Assembly: GCF_003149045.1 (NCBI RefSeq)
Contig: NZ_QGDU01000032.1
Span: 1-38,456, forward strand
Reading direction: 5' to 3'
DNA from: Fibrobacter sp. UWR4
GTDB taxonomy: Bacteria > Fibrobacterota > Fibrobacteria > Fibrobacterales > Fibrobacteraceae
Length of the DNA: 38,456 bases
Positions 21,840 to 31,600 of this stretch are shown here, piece after piece. The number at the start of each line of letters is the position of its first letter. Positions within the stretch are counted from its first letter, which is position 1. Below the pieces are notes generated by a model. That model did not search any database, was not told the DNA's origin, and saw only the letters and a program-made list of their open reading frames with translations. The position numbers and the translations under genes are program-made.

Positions 21840-24425
21840 TTAGAAATCCATTGCGATTTTCTTGATTAGGAACTTTCTTGTTTCGTCATCAACTTTCTTA
21901 GGATCGTATTCCTTGCCGAGAAGACCTGCGTAAATGCTGAAGGGGCTTGCGGTGCCGCCTTGATCGTTGCACTTTGCCTTCACGAGGATGGTCTTGCCCT
22001 GAATCTGTAGATCCAGAATATGTTCGTTCAGGTTGATTTCCTGGCCGCGGTGGTTGAGTACTACGGGAAGGTTCTTGACGCTGAACTGCTCGCGAATGTT
22101 CTGTGCCTGAGCGTCATCCATGTCGTCGGCGGTATAGCTGTAGACCATGGCCTTGGGGAAGTGTTTGGAAAGCTTGTCGGTCAAAGGCTCGATGTTCACG
22201 ATTTCCATGCCGCGGGGGAAGGGGGCGGAAAGTTTCTTCATGGTTTCCGGCAGGCCTTCCTTGGAAATATCCAGAGGCTTCAGAAGTTCCACGCTGATGA
22301 TTTCGCAGTAGGTTTCAAGACCCAGGGGCAATGCGCCCATGTTCACGATGCGGGGCTTGGGGCTGAAGCCTTCGCTGAACTTGATGGGAATGCCTGCGCA
22401 GAGGAAGGTACGTTCGAAGAAGCTCAGCATGTTGTGATGGGGCAGGAAACGGCTGAGGCCAGTTTTCTTGAAGGTGATCTTGTAGCTGAAACAGTCCTTC
22501 TGCTTCGGACGACGTTCTGCCACCAACTTCTTGATTTCTTCGGGAGTGCGGCTAGGTGCCTTGTGGCGCACCGGGTCGTTTGCCAAATGGATTTCTGCAC
22601 CGAAGCCCGGAATGCCGCACTTCTGGCAATCGCCCCACTTGCAGTTGGGAACGGGTGCGGAGTCTTCCTTGAAGGCCTTTTCCCATTCACGACGGAGGTA
22701 CTGCTTGGTAGTGCCTGCGTGAATGAAGTCCCAGGGGAACACTTCATCCTTTTCGCGGGTGCGGTACACCCAGCTGGTGTCGTAGCCACATTCTTCCCAG
22801 ACCTGAAGCCACTTGTCGTAATCGAATCGGTAGGCGTCGCTTTCGAAGGTAAGACCTTTCTTGTAGGCTTCGTAAATCACGGGAGCCAGGCGACGATCGC
22901 CGCGGCTGTAAACCGCTTCCAAATGGCTCATTTCCCAGCCGGCCCAGTTCACCTTCACGTTGGGGTGCTTGAAGAATCTTTCGCGGACAAAGCGGATGTG
23001 CTTGAGGGCGGTTTCCTTGTCCATGAAGGGTGCCCACTGGAGGCCAGTAAAGGACTTGGGAATGAGGATGCCCATGGAAACGGCGATCTGGCAACCACGC
23101 AGGTACTTGCGGCCAATCTTCACCAGGTTTTCGATGAGTCCGCAGAAGGCTTCCATGTCTTCCAGGTTTTCAGTGGGGAAGCCGATCATGGTGTACAGCT
23201 TGATCTTGTTGAAACCGCTACTGAAAGCGTGTTCTGCAGCGTTGTACATGTCCTGGTCGCTGATGGTCTTGTTGATCATCTTGCGGATTCGTTCAGAACC
23301 TGTTTCGGGAGCGAAGGTGGCGCTGCGGCCGCCCTTCAATGCGGAAATCTTCTGAGCCAGAGTTTCGCCGAAGGCGTTCACGCGGATGGAGGGGAGGCTT
23401 ACGTCCACGGTGTCGAAGAACGGGTCGTCGATGATGGAGTCGGTAAGGCCTTCCACCGGCTTGTAGTCTGCGGTAGAAAGGGAAAGCAAACCGAGCTCGC
23501 GCTCGCCTGTGGCCTGGATGCCTTCCTTGGCGATTTCAAGAACGTCATCTGGATCTAATTCACGGCAGGGACGGTACCAGATACCAGCCTGGCAGAAACG
23601 GCAACCCTGGGCGCAACCGCGCATGACTTCCACGCTGAAACGGTTATGGACCAGCTGCATGTTTGCAATGAGGTTCTTGATGGGATAGTTCTTGCGGTCC
23701 ATGACGGGAATGAACTGGCGGCGCACACCATTGGTCTTTTCGTAGGGACCTGCGGCAGGGGCTGCGGGAACCACGTCGCCGAATTCATTGATGACTGTCG
23801 GGGTAAGGCTTGGAATGTAGACGCCGTCAATCCTGGACAGGTTTTCTAGAATCTGCTTGCGGGGGAGTCTTGCCTTGCGGCCCTCGCCAACGCAGCGCAG
23901 GAACTTCACGATTATGTCTTCGCCGTCGCCGATCATGAAGGCGTCAAAGAAGTCCGCCACCGGTTCCGGGTTTGCCATGGCGGGGCCTCCGGCCACCACG
24001 ATAGGGTCGTCTTCCTTACGGTCCTTGCTCCACACGGCAACGCGGGCCAGGTCCAGAACGTAGGGGACGTTGGTAAAGTTCAATTCAGTCTGGAGGGTCA
24101 TGCCCAGGACTTCAAAATCTCGAACGGGAGTGTAGCTGGCATAGCTGTAAAGAGGAATGTCGTACTTCTCCATTTCCTTCGCCATGTCTTCCCAGGGAGC
24201 GAAGCTCACTTCGCAAAGCAGGTCCGGCTCCTTGTTGATCACATGGTACAGAATGCGGATGCCGTTGTTGCTCATGCCGATTTCGTACTTGTCGGGGAAC
24301 ACGAAGGCCATGCGGCAAAGCATCTGGCTGTGATCTTTGACCACGCTGTTGGCTTCACCACCCATGTATCGGGCGGGGGATTCAACGGCAGGGAGGGCGA
24401 GGGCAATCTTGTCGAGAATAGTCAT
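21840..24425 (-). CDS. TIGR03960-type B12-binding-like radical SAM protein fused to a DUF2344 domain
   Basis: An 861-residue protein with three regions. An N-terminal cobalamin-binding-like Rossmann region is at about 35-190 (VFPDKYEIGMSN; VVAGGPAMANPEP; IGDGED). The radical SAM core begins at MRGCAQGCRFCQAG, where Cys271, Cys275 and Cys278 form the CxxxCxxC cluster site, with the supporting PETGSERIR motif downstream. A DUF2344/TIGR03936 domain covers about 640-861 (FKKTGLSRFLPHHNML; FSEGFSPKPR). The two modules are often adjacent genes elsewhere and are fused here, as in many TIGR03960 members. A cysteine cluster near residue 600 (CKWGDCQKC) may bind metal. The exact reaction is unknown. 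It is divergent from the GGDEF-like gene. Confidence 0.93.
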   Translation of the reverse strand: MTILDKIALALPAVESPARYMGGEANSVVKDHSQMLCRMAFVFPDKYEIGMSNNGIRILYHVINKEPDLLCEVSFAPWEDMAKEMEKYDIPLYSYASYTPVRDFEVLGMTLQTELNFTNVPYVLDLARVAVWSKDRKEDDPIVVAGGPAMANPEPVADFFDAFMIGDGEDIIVKFLRCVGEGRKARLPRKQILENLSRIDGVYIPSLTPTVINEFGDVVPAAPAAGPYEKTNGVRRQFIPVMDRKNYPIKNLIANMQLVHNRFSVEVMRGCAQGCRFCQAGIWYRPCRELDPDDVLEIAKEGIQATGERELGLLSLSTADYKPVEGLTDSIIDDPFFDTVDVSLPSIRVNAFGETLAQKISALKGGRSATFAPETGSERIRKMINKTISDQDMYNAAEHAFSSGFNKIKLYTMIGFPTENLEDMEAFCGLIENLVKIGRKYLRGCQIAVSMGILIPKSFTGLQWAPFMDKETALKHIRFVRERFFKHPNVKVNWAGWEMSHLEAVYSRGDRRLAPVIYEAYKKGLTFESDAYRFDYDKWLQVWEECGYDTSWVYRTREKDEVFPWDFIHAGTTKQYLRREWEKAFKEDSAPVPNCKWGDCQKCGIPGFGAEIHLANDPVRHKAPSRTPEEIKKLVAERRPKQKDCFSYKITFKKTGLSRFLPHHNMLSFFERTFLCAGIPIKFSEGFSPKPRIVNMGALPLGLETYCEIISVELLKPLDISKEGLPETMKKLSAPFPRGMEIVNIEPLTDKLSKHFPKAMVYSYTADDMDDAQAQNIREQFSVKNLPVVLNHRGQEINLNEHILDLQIQGKTILVKAKCNDQGGTASPFSIYAGLLGKEYDPKKVDDETRKFLIKKIAMDF

Positions 24426-24502
24426 AGGCCTAAATTTAGAATATCAAACGGAAAGAGCCTATGCCACGAAAGTTATAAATAAGTAAATTAGGGAGCATGA
24501 CT

Positions 24503-25867
24503 ATGATTACCTATATCGTTTGGCTCATCGCCTTTGTGGCTGGTGTGGCAGCCGCGTTCATTGCTCCTGAGGCTTCTGTTCCTCTTGCTGCAAAGTTTGT
24601 CTTTTTGGGTGCCTGGGGTGCGGTCCTGGGATTTGTCCTCTACACGATCTGCAAGAAAACGATCGAAAGTACGGAAAACGATTTTAATGAAAATCTCATG
24701 CATCTGAAGGAAAATAAAATGGAATTTTCTTCGGGTATTTCCAGGGATGAGGATCTTAATCGTCAGGAAGAGGAAGATTTGATTCCTGAACCGAAATTGG
24801 AATTACCGAAGGGCGCTGTTTCTGCAAAGGAGGCCCTGGAACAGATGGAAACGGCTGCGTTCTCCGTTGGAATTCCTCTGGAGCCATGGAAGGCTTTTTC
24901 ACGATCAATCCTTAAGAATCGTCCTTTCAAGGAAGTGATTAAACCTCTCCAGGAATTGCTACCCCAGTTGTTCCCCAAGGCTTCGGGCGTCCTCTACATG
25001 TATAAGGGTGCTCAGACGGATCTCCACAAGCTTCTTTCTTTTGGGGATCAGGTCATTAGTGATGATGTTATCCACCCGGGTGAATGCGCCAGTTTTGATG
25101 CTGGGGATATTGTCGTTACGGATTATTCCAAGACTAACCTGACAGGGGGCTGCACCCATCTGCATCATCATCCCAAAGGCATTGCATTCTGTGCGCCTAT
25201 TGAAGGCCTGGAAGAACATTTCGGTATTCTTACCATGCAGACGGATGTGTTGCCGGATCAGGAAAGCGTGGAAGATTGGCATGCCAAACTTAGCGCCTTG
25301 ACGACAGCATTTGGCCTTTATGTGGCTAACCAGAACTTGAATGTCCGATTTGAACAGCATAGCATTCGAGACAATTTGACGGGCTTGTTCAACCGCCGCT
25401 ATATGGAAGAATCCTTACAGCGCGAAGTTACAGCTGCAATTCGTCATAAGACTCCCATTGGTCTTATTATGATCTATCCGGATATGATCAACGAAATCCA
25501 GAAAAATCGTGGTCATCACGCTGTGGAACAGTTGCTTTGGGAACTGGGTCAGCGTCTGCCGGGTTATATCCGTTCCGAAGACATTCCTTGTCGTTATGAA
25601 GGAGAAGTCTTCTGCGTTATTCTGCCGGGTGCAGATTTGCAGATTACTCGTCAGCGTGCAGAAAAGATTCGTAATGAAATTTCCCAGCTGCAGATTGCCT
25701 ATGGGGATGGAATTCTTTCCTCGACCCTCAGTGTGGGTGTTTCCGTGATGCCGGCTCACGCAAATGATGCCGCTTCCCTCCTGTATGCCGCGCAGGCCTC
25801 CATGCAGTACGCCGTGCAGGCCGGTTCTAATCGCGTAATCTTGGCTGACGTTCTTGCCCAGCGCTAA
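24503..25867 (+). CDS. Membrane-anchored GAF-like protein with degenerate GGDEF domain
   Basis: The start chosen is ATG at 24503, because GGGAG (24491-24495) is then 7 bases away; the ATG at 24497 would leave only one base. The product is about 454 residues. Two membrane helices (about 4-22 and 30-50) form an N-terminal hairpin. An acidic linker follows, then a GAF-like domain at about 135-270. A GGDEF-fold domain at about 285-450 begins with RDNLTGLFNRRYMEE. The signature GG(D/E)EF reads EGEVF (about 366-370), and the metal-binding segment normally DxDxFKxxND reads YPDMINEIQKN. Both changes argue against diguanylate cyclase activity and for a sensory or binding role. It forms an operon with the RND transporter, whose ATG lies 21 bases after this stop. 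Confidence 0.85.
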   Translation: MITYIVWLIAFVAGVAAAFIAPEASVPLAAKFVFLGAWGAVLGFVLYTICKKTIESTENDFNENLMHLKENKMEFSSGISRDEDLNRQEEEDLIPEPKLELPKGAVSAKEALEQMETAAFSVGIPLEPWKAFSRSILKNRPFKEVIKPLQELLPQLFPKASGVLYMYKGAQTDLHKLLSFGDQVISDDVIHPGECASFDAGDIVVTDYSKTNLTGGCTHLHHHPKGIAFCAPIEGLEEHFGILTMQTDVLPDQESVEDWHAKLSALTTAFGLYVANQNLNVRFEQHSIRDNLTGLFNRRYMEESLQREVTAAIRHKTPIGLIMIYPDMINEIQKNRGHHAVEQLLWELGQRLPGYIRSEDIPCRYEGEVFCVILPGADLQITRQRAEKIRNEISQLQIAYGDGILSSTLSVGVSVMPAHANDAASLLYAAQASMQYAVQAGSNRVILADVLAQR

Positions 25868-25888
25868 GCGGGTGGAGGTAGGAAAATT

Positions 25889-28489
25889 ATGAATCAGAAT
25901 AAAATCGAGGGCTTTGCCACCCGTTATGTGAATTTTGTTGAGAAAAACAAGTGGAAAAGTCTGCTTGTGATTATTGCAATTCTGGTCCTTAGCCTTATTC
26001 CGACAGCCACCAAGCTTAAGATTCATACGGACTTGGCTACCTTGCTGCCTAAGGATACTCCAAGCGTTATTGCTCTGGAAGAATCCTACGAACGTTTCGG
26101 CAGCACCGACCGTTTTATGATTGCCATCCAGGCGAAGGATCCTTATCTGGTAGCTCGCCTTCAGGATAGTGTCCAGGCCTATATTGACGCTAACTGGCAG
26201 GATGACATTATTACCAAGCCTCAGGTGAAGAATGACAATAGCTTCTTTACCCGTAATGCCCTGATTTACCTTCCTGTCGCCCATCTGGAAAGAATCCGCG
26301 ATAACCTGGAAGATATCCAACTGGAAATCGGACGTAAGAATGGTCCCCTGGTTGTGGACCTTCTGGACGATTCCTCCAGCGAATCTGCAACTGCAGACTT
26401 CGCCAGTGAAAAGCCTGCAAAGAAGGAGCGCGTCTGGTTTGATGCCAACCTGCCTCAGGCTCTTGGCCTTCCCGATGAAGCTGCGGATGCCTTTGATTCC
26501 TTCTTCAAGAAGAAGGATGAATCTGAAAAGGCTGCAAAGGACGACGGACCCAAGCGTAATGTTCCTAAGGATTTGAAGACTCGCCTAATTGGCGAGGACA
26601 AGCACGATTCCACCCTGTTTAATGGTGTGGTCCAGTGTAAGCTGAATCGTCCATCCACTGATGTGGACTACGTCAAGCATATTCTTCTGCGTTCCGATAC
26701 CTTACTTGCCAAGTTCCGTTCCGTGGATTATGGCCAGCCGGTCCTTATGACTGTGGAAGGCTCTTACGAAGGCTTGAACGAAGTGAACGATATCATGAGC
26801 GATAGTACCATTTCCATGGTCATTGCCGTGGTACTCATCTTCCTCATTGTGGCCGTATTCTTCCGTAGTGCAATCAAGGCTCCTCTGATCATGCTTGCCC
26901 AGGTGCTTCTGGCTTGCTCTTTGGCAATGTGCTTTACCACTTTCTACTATGGCGCCCTGAATCCTTTTACGGTTCTTGTAGCAAGCATTATCCTTGGCAT
27001 GGGCGTGGATTATTCCATTCATTTTATGGGTACCTGCCAACGCTGGTACACGGAATGTGGTGACTTGAAGGTTGCCATGGAAAAGACGGTGTCCCACCTG
27101 ATGCAGCCGATGGCGCTAGCCGCCATTACTACCATCGCTGGACTTCTCTCACTGCTGATTGCGAAATTCGTTGGCTTCTATGAATTTGGCGTGATCTCCG
27201 CTGTGGGTATTTTCTTCAGCTTCGTGTCCGCCATGTTCGCTATGCCGGTATTCATCTTTGTTGCGGGAGGTCTTCCGCCCCGTCCCCGCAATTCCTTCTT
27301 CCCCAAGGCATGGGATGATAACCGTATCAAGGCTTTCTTCAAACGAGGCGTGATTGCTGCCTTTGTGTTTACTGTAGTCATCGCATTCTTCCTGCCGAAT
27401 CTGGAATTCGAATACAATTTCAAAAATCTCCGTCGTCCGCCTAAGGAAAATGTGGAGACCGTAAAGAAGTCCATTAGCACGGGTAATGCCTTGGCTTCTA
27501 ACCGCAAGAGTTCTACTCCTGCGGCGGTGATGTCTACTCGCCCGGAACTTCTGGATTCCTTGTACGACACTTTGATGGTGCGTATGCATCAGGAACATGA
27601 TTCCACTCTTCGTAGTTTCCTGACGTTGAAGACGTTCCTGCCTTCCGAAGCGGACCAGGAAGCTCGTATGGAAGTCATTGACGAAATTAGGGATTTGGCT
27701 GAGGCCCGAATTTTTGACCGTGCAACGGGTGAGGATAGCGCAAACATTGCTAAGCTTCGCCAGCTGGCAGAGGAGGTTCATTCCTTTACCGTTGACTCCC
27801 TGCCGGAATGGGCTTCTGATTTGCTTCGCGAGAAGGATGGGTCTGTGGGCCGTATCGGCTTTATCTATGGCCGCTATAACAGTTCTGACGCCCGTGAAGC
27901 AGCTGCCTGGCAGGACCGCTTCGGTCACTGGGAATTCGGTGGCGAAAAACTGAAGGTCTTCAGTAGCCAGTTTATCCTTGCTGATGTGGTCCGTGCGGTA
28001 AAGTTCGATTCCGTGCGCATGGCGTTTGTGGTGCTCATCGTGATTATCCTGATTCTTGCCTTCTCCTTGAGAAAATTGAACCTGGTTTTGGTTTCTGCAG
28101 GGTCCCTGATCATGGGCTTGTTCTGGAGTGCTGGACTTCTAGGCTTACTGAACGTCCTTTTGGGAGTCGGTCACATTGGCATTTACAATGTGGTGGTGGT
28201 ACCGGCTGTCCTTGGTCTTGCCATCGACTCCACAATTCACCTTCTGGTGGGGTGGACTCAGAATAAGGATATGACTGTTCGTTCCCTGGTGGATAATATT
28301 GGTCGCCTGGTCATGGCAAGTTCCGTGACTACCGCTGCCGGTTTTGCTGGAGCACTGGGTGTGGAACATAGGGGCTTGAGGACTATTGGTGAACTGGCGG
28401 TAACCTCCATTATCGCCTTCCTGGCGGCTTCTTTGGTGTTTACCATCTTCTTCTGTATCACATTCCTGAAGCGGGATTCGAGAAGCTAG
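25889..28489 (+). CDS. RND-superfamily exporter (HAE3/MMPL type)
   Basis: An 866-residue inner-membrane transporter with 12 predicted helices: one at about 24-40, five at 309-458, one at 486-503 and five at 711-860. Two large periplasmic loops lie at about 42-305 and 505-708. Each half carries the family acidic helix motif: GMGVDYSIH (370-378, Asp373) and GLAIDSTIH (776-784, Asp780), which fit proton-coupled RND/MMPL carriers. HTDLATLLPKD near residue 46 is typical of the HAE3 group (hopanoid or lipid-type exporters). The first loop holds a charged, Ser/Lys-rich insert (about 160-230). GGAGG precedes the ATG. The substrate is unknown. Co-transcription with the degenerate GGDEF protein suggests a paired function. 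Confidence 0.92.
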   Translation: MNQNKIEGFATRYVNFVEKNKWKSLLVIIAILVLSLIPTATKLKIHTDLATLLPKDTPSVIALEESYERFGSTDRFMIAIQAKDPYLVARLQDSVQAYIDANWQDDIITKPQVKNDNSFFTRNALIYLPVAHLERIRDNLEDIQLEIGRKNGPLVVDLLDDSSSESATADFASEKPAKKERVWFDANLPQALGLPDEAADAFDSFFKKKDESEKAAKDDGPKRNVPKDLKTRLIGEDKHDSTLFNGVVQCKLNRPSTDVDYVKHILLRSDTLLAKFRSVDYGQPVLMTVEGSYEGLNEVNDIMSDSTISMVIAVVLIFLIVAVFFRSAIKAPLIMLAQVLLACSLAMCFTTFYYGALNPFTVLVASIILGMGVDYSIHFMGTCQRWYTECGDLKVAMEKTVSHLMQPMALAAITTIAGLLSLLIAKFVGFYEFGVISAVGIFFSFVSAMFAMPVFIFVAGGLPPRPRNSFFPKAWDDNRIKAFFKRGVIAAFVFTVVIAFFLPNLEFEYNFKNLRRPPKENVETVKKSISTGNALASNRKSSTPAAVMSTRPELLDSLYDTLMVRMHQEHDSTLRSFLTLKTFLPSEADQEARMEVIDEIRDLAEARIFDRATGEDSANIAKLRQLAEEVHSFTVDSLPEWASDLLREKDGSVGRIGFIYGRYNSSDAREAAAWQDRFGHWEFGGEKLKVFSSQFILADVVRAVKFDSVRMAFVVLIVIILILAFSLRKLNLVLVSAGSLIMGLFWSAGLLGLLNVLLGVGHIGIYNVVVVPAVLGLAIDSTIHLLVGWTQNKDMTVRSLVDNIGRLVMASSVTTAAGFAGALGVEHRGLRTIGELAVTSIIAFLAASLVFTIFFCITFLKRDSRS

Positions 28490-28665
28490 AATTCCGAAAT
28501 CCCAGCTTGAAAATAGAAGGAAAAGAGGCGAAAGCCACTTTTTTTTGCGTTTTTACGTGATTTTAACCTTATGAAAATACGAATGTTAAGATTTCCTTAC
28601 CTTTGTAAACATTTCTTTATTATTTTTGATGTTGGGTGGTGTACGAGTGAATCTGGGAGGTTCAT
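28490..28665 (+). promoter_or_regulatory. Leader and promoter region of the giant surface protein gene
   Basis: 176 AT-rich bases without a gene. A small GGC-GAAA-GCC hairpin followed by a T run (about 28527-28547) may weakly end the transporter operon. GGGAGG at 28655-28660 is a strong ribosome-binding site 5 bases before the ATG. I cannot single out one convincing -35/-10 pair. Confidence 0.4.
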
Positions 28666-31600
28666 ATGTTTTTTGATAGATTACGTTCGTATTTTTTAGT
28701 CCTGGTTACGACAATATCCGCGGTTTTCGCTGCGGATGTAGGTCCCATGTATTTTGAAGATGTCGCAGATTCACTGCAGCAGAAATATTGGGAAAATTTG
28801 ATGACGTTTAAATTCTGGGGTACGACAGGCTTCTACATGATGCGTGGAACTGCTCCGGATACGAGTGGTGCTATTGGTACCGCTAGCGGTGACGTCATTT
28901 TTGATGCTGATAACATTATTGTGGGTGGTAAGACCCTTGTCGGTAAGGACCTGAAATTCAAATCTGGTTCCGGTACGCTGCTTAAGGGACCTGTGCGTAC
29001 GTTAGGCGATTTCTCTTCTGGAACAAATGGCAACCTTTCTTATCAAGGAACATTCTGCATTGAGGGAGAAGCGGATTATGGTGCTGCTTTAGGTATTGCG
29101 CAGGCAGGGGGTACTCTCCTGACTGGTGAAAATGCAAAAACAGGAAAGTGCTCCTGTGATGCTGTGTCTGCGGTGTTCAATTCCCTGAAGGTCCCTAAAA
29201 TCGTGGATTCTACTGAATTGTATGATGATGGGGGCTCCATTGACGTATCTGGAGAAATCCGGTATATTGACGTTCCTAGAATCGAGGAAGGGGAAGGAAA
29301 ACTATGGGATTTGTATTTCAAGAAGATTGACATTCATAACGGAGGCGAATTACGAGTCCGCTTGCCCCCCAATGGTGGTGGTCGTCTGGTTCGCATTTTC
29401 CTTGATGAATCCATTAATTTCTATGCAGGCTCAAAATTACGTGTTCAGTACGTGAACGAAGATGCTGAATTTGTAGGGGGGGCTTGGACCAAGGTTACGA
29501 CAGATGCCCTTTCCCATAAGGATTATGCGGGCAATCTTCTGGTTTACATGAAAAACGATGTAAATTGGGATTCTTTCCAGGCTGCAGATAGTATTCAGGG
29601 GTCCCTGATTACGCAAGGCACTATGACTGTAGGCAGTAATCTGCATTTGGCAGGTCAGCTCATTGCCGAAAACCTGAATATCAATGCAGAATTTGATGGT
29701 AAGGGCTTCCGCTACGTTCCTTTTGATCCGGCAATTCTTGACCCGAAATTGTTCGCTACCGTTGATTTTGAAGAATCAGGGAAACTTGTGGAGGTGCCTG
29801 TCCGCCTTGATACTAATACACTTGCAGATGTCTACTTCAACTACTGCTTTGATCTGACAGATGAAGAACCTGTCAACGGAAAGACTTCTGACCAACGTGC
29901 GGATCTTACGGACTTTGATTCTATCCCTTATCTCTGCGGTGTGGATACTGGTCGTGTAACCATTTTGGCTGGCAGCAAGTACCCGACCGAAGATTCCAAG
30001 ATTTATATCAATGTTGCACTGGATCCCTATAAGGAAGCTTATGGCTCAGACATTAAGGAACAGTTTACCCTTAAGGTCTTTGATATGGTGGGTGCAGTCC
30101 TTAGGGACAATGCTCGAGAAGGATCCTTTACGCTGAACGTTGTCGATAAGAACATTTATCCGGTAACTAGGGATACTACTTTTGCTGTGCTGGAAGATGA
30201 TACACTTCGCTTTGTATCTGATATGTTCCCCTATTATTCCCTGATTGACGCGAAAATGACAGGCGTTCGTATTGAACAATTGCCCAATTCCAAGTTTGGC
30301 TCCCTAATTTACAAGGGAGAACTCGTTAAGAAAGACCAGATTGTCCCTGTAGATTCCCTTGTGGATTTGATTTTTGTTCCGGTTGCGAATTTCTACGATG
30401 CTGATATTGATGCTTCCCAGACAACTGTGAAATTCGCAGTAGTGGATGCCAACGATGCAATCAGTTCCGAAGACAAAAATACGGCGGGTGAACCGATTGG
30501 AAATAAGGAATTTGTCATTACGGTAAATCCCGTAAATGATGCTCCTGTTACGGGTCCTGCTACATTCACTATTGGCGGTCACGCAATTCCTGGTGGCACC
30601 AACTTGAAGGGCTCTATCTCCGTTAAGGATGTGGATGATACTGTATTCACTTACGCATTTGACAAGAATCATGAAAACTATGCCCTTGTGGATTCTCTCT
30701 TTACGATTGATCCGAATACAGGCGTAATCAGTGTAAAGGAAGGAATTACCCTTAAGAGGCTTACCAATGATTCTCTGTTTACCATTGGCGTGGTCGTAAG
30801 TGATAAAAGTGCTTCTACCGGTAAGGAGGAAGACATCCTCTCCGCAGTTTCAGACGTGACCATCAAGGTGGACTATGGATACAATCCGCCTGCTGTGGAC
30901 ATTGTGGAAGGAAAGAATCCTGAAAACAAGTGGCCTGATCCTATCATTATTAGAACCCATATTCCTGAAATGGAATTGAGTTGCACTCATAATGGTGGTA
31001 AGGATGTGGAAGTCTGTATGGATACAGTTCTCGTAGAAGGCTGCCGTTATTATTCCGTAAGTTATTGGGATGACGATCACGATGGTATCGCCTATGACTC
31101 TGTACAGGTTTGCTTGAGCACTGCAACGCCTTTTGTGTCTGTGGATGCGGATCGAAAGGAAATTGTCGCCGACAATATCTATACCATCGTGGAAGAGGTG
31201 GATGCGGATGATCCTAGATTCTATGTGAATACCATTACGAATAACATCCATATCGTCGTGAAGGATTCCGTTGGCGGGGTAAATAAGGATTATACCATTG
31301 CCCTGGACTTGGATACTGCAGGTGTTTCCAAGAGTACCCTGGACAAAATGAGTACTGTAATCAAGGCCAATATAGGCCTGGACGAAACAAAGCCTGCGAC
31401 GATTGTTTCCGTGAATGGTGATACCACTCTTCATTCCTACAAGGTGGCTTATCAGGGAAACGACTCCGTAACGGTTTCCTATAAGACCGGCAAGGATGGT
31501 GACGTCGTGAAGGTCCCTGTAGTTAATAGCGAAGGAAAGGTGGACTCCGTTGAAGTCTTTATGGTTACCTATGTTACTACCATGAATGGCAGGGAAGTGT

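Noticed and set aside
22020-23558. Long plus-strand frame of 512 codons inside the radical SAM gene
   Set aside because: The minus strand carries CxxxCxxC and the whole TIGR03960 pattern; the opposite frame has no recognisable domain or ribosome-binding site.
24503-25867. Active diguanylate cyclase
   Set aside because: Both the GG(D/E)EF signature and the metal-binding DxD-type segment are replaced.
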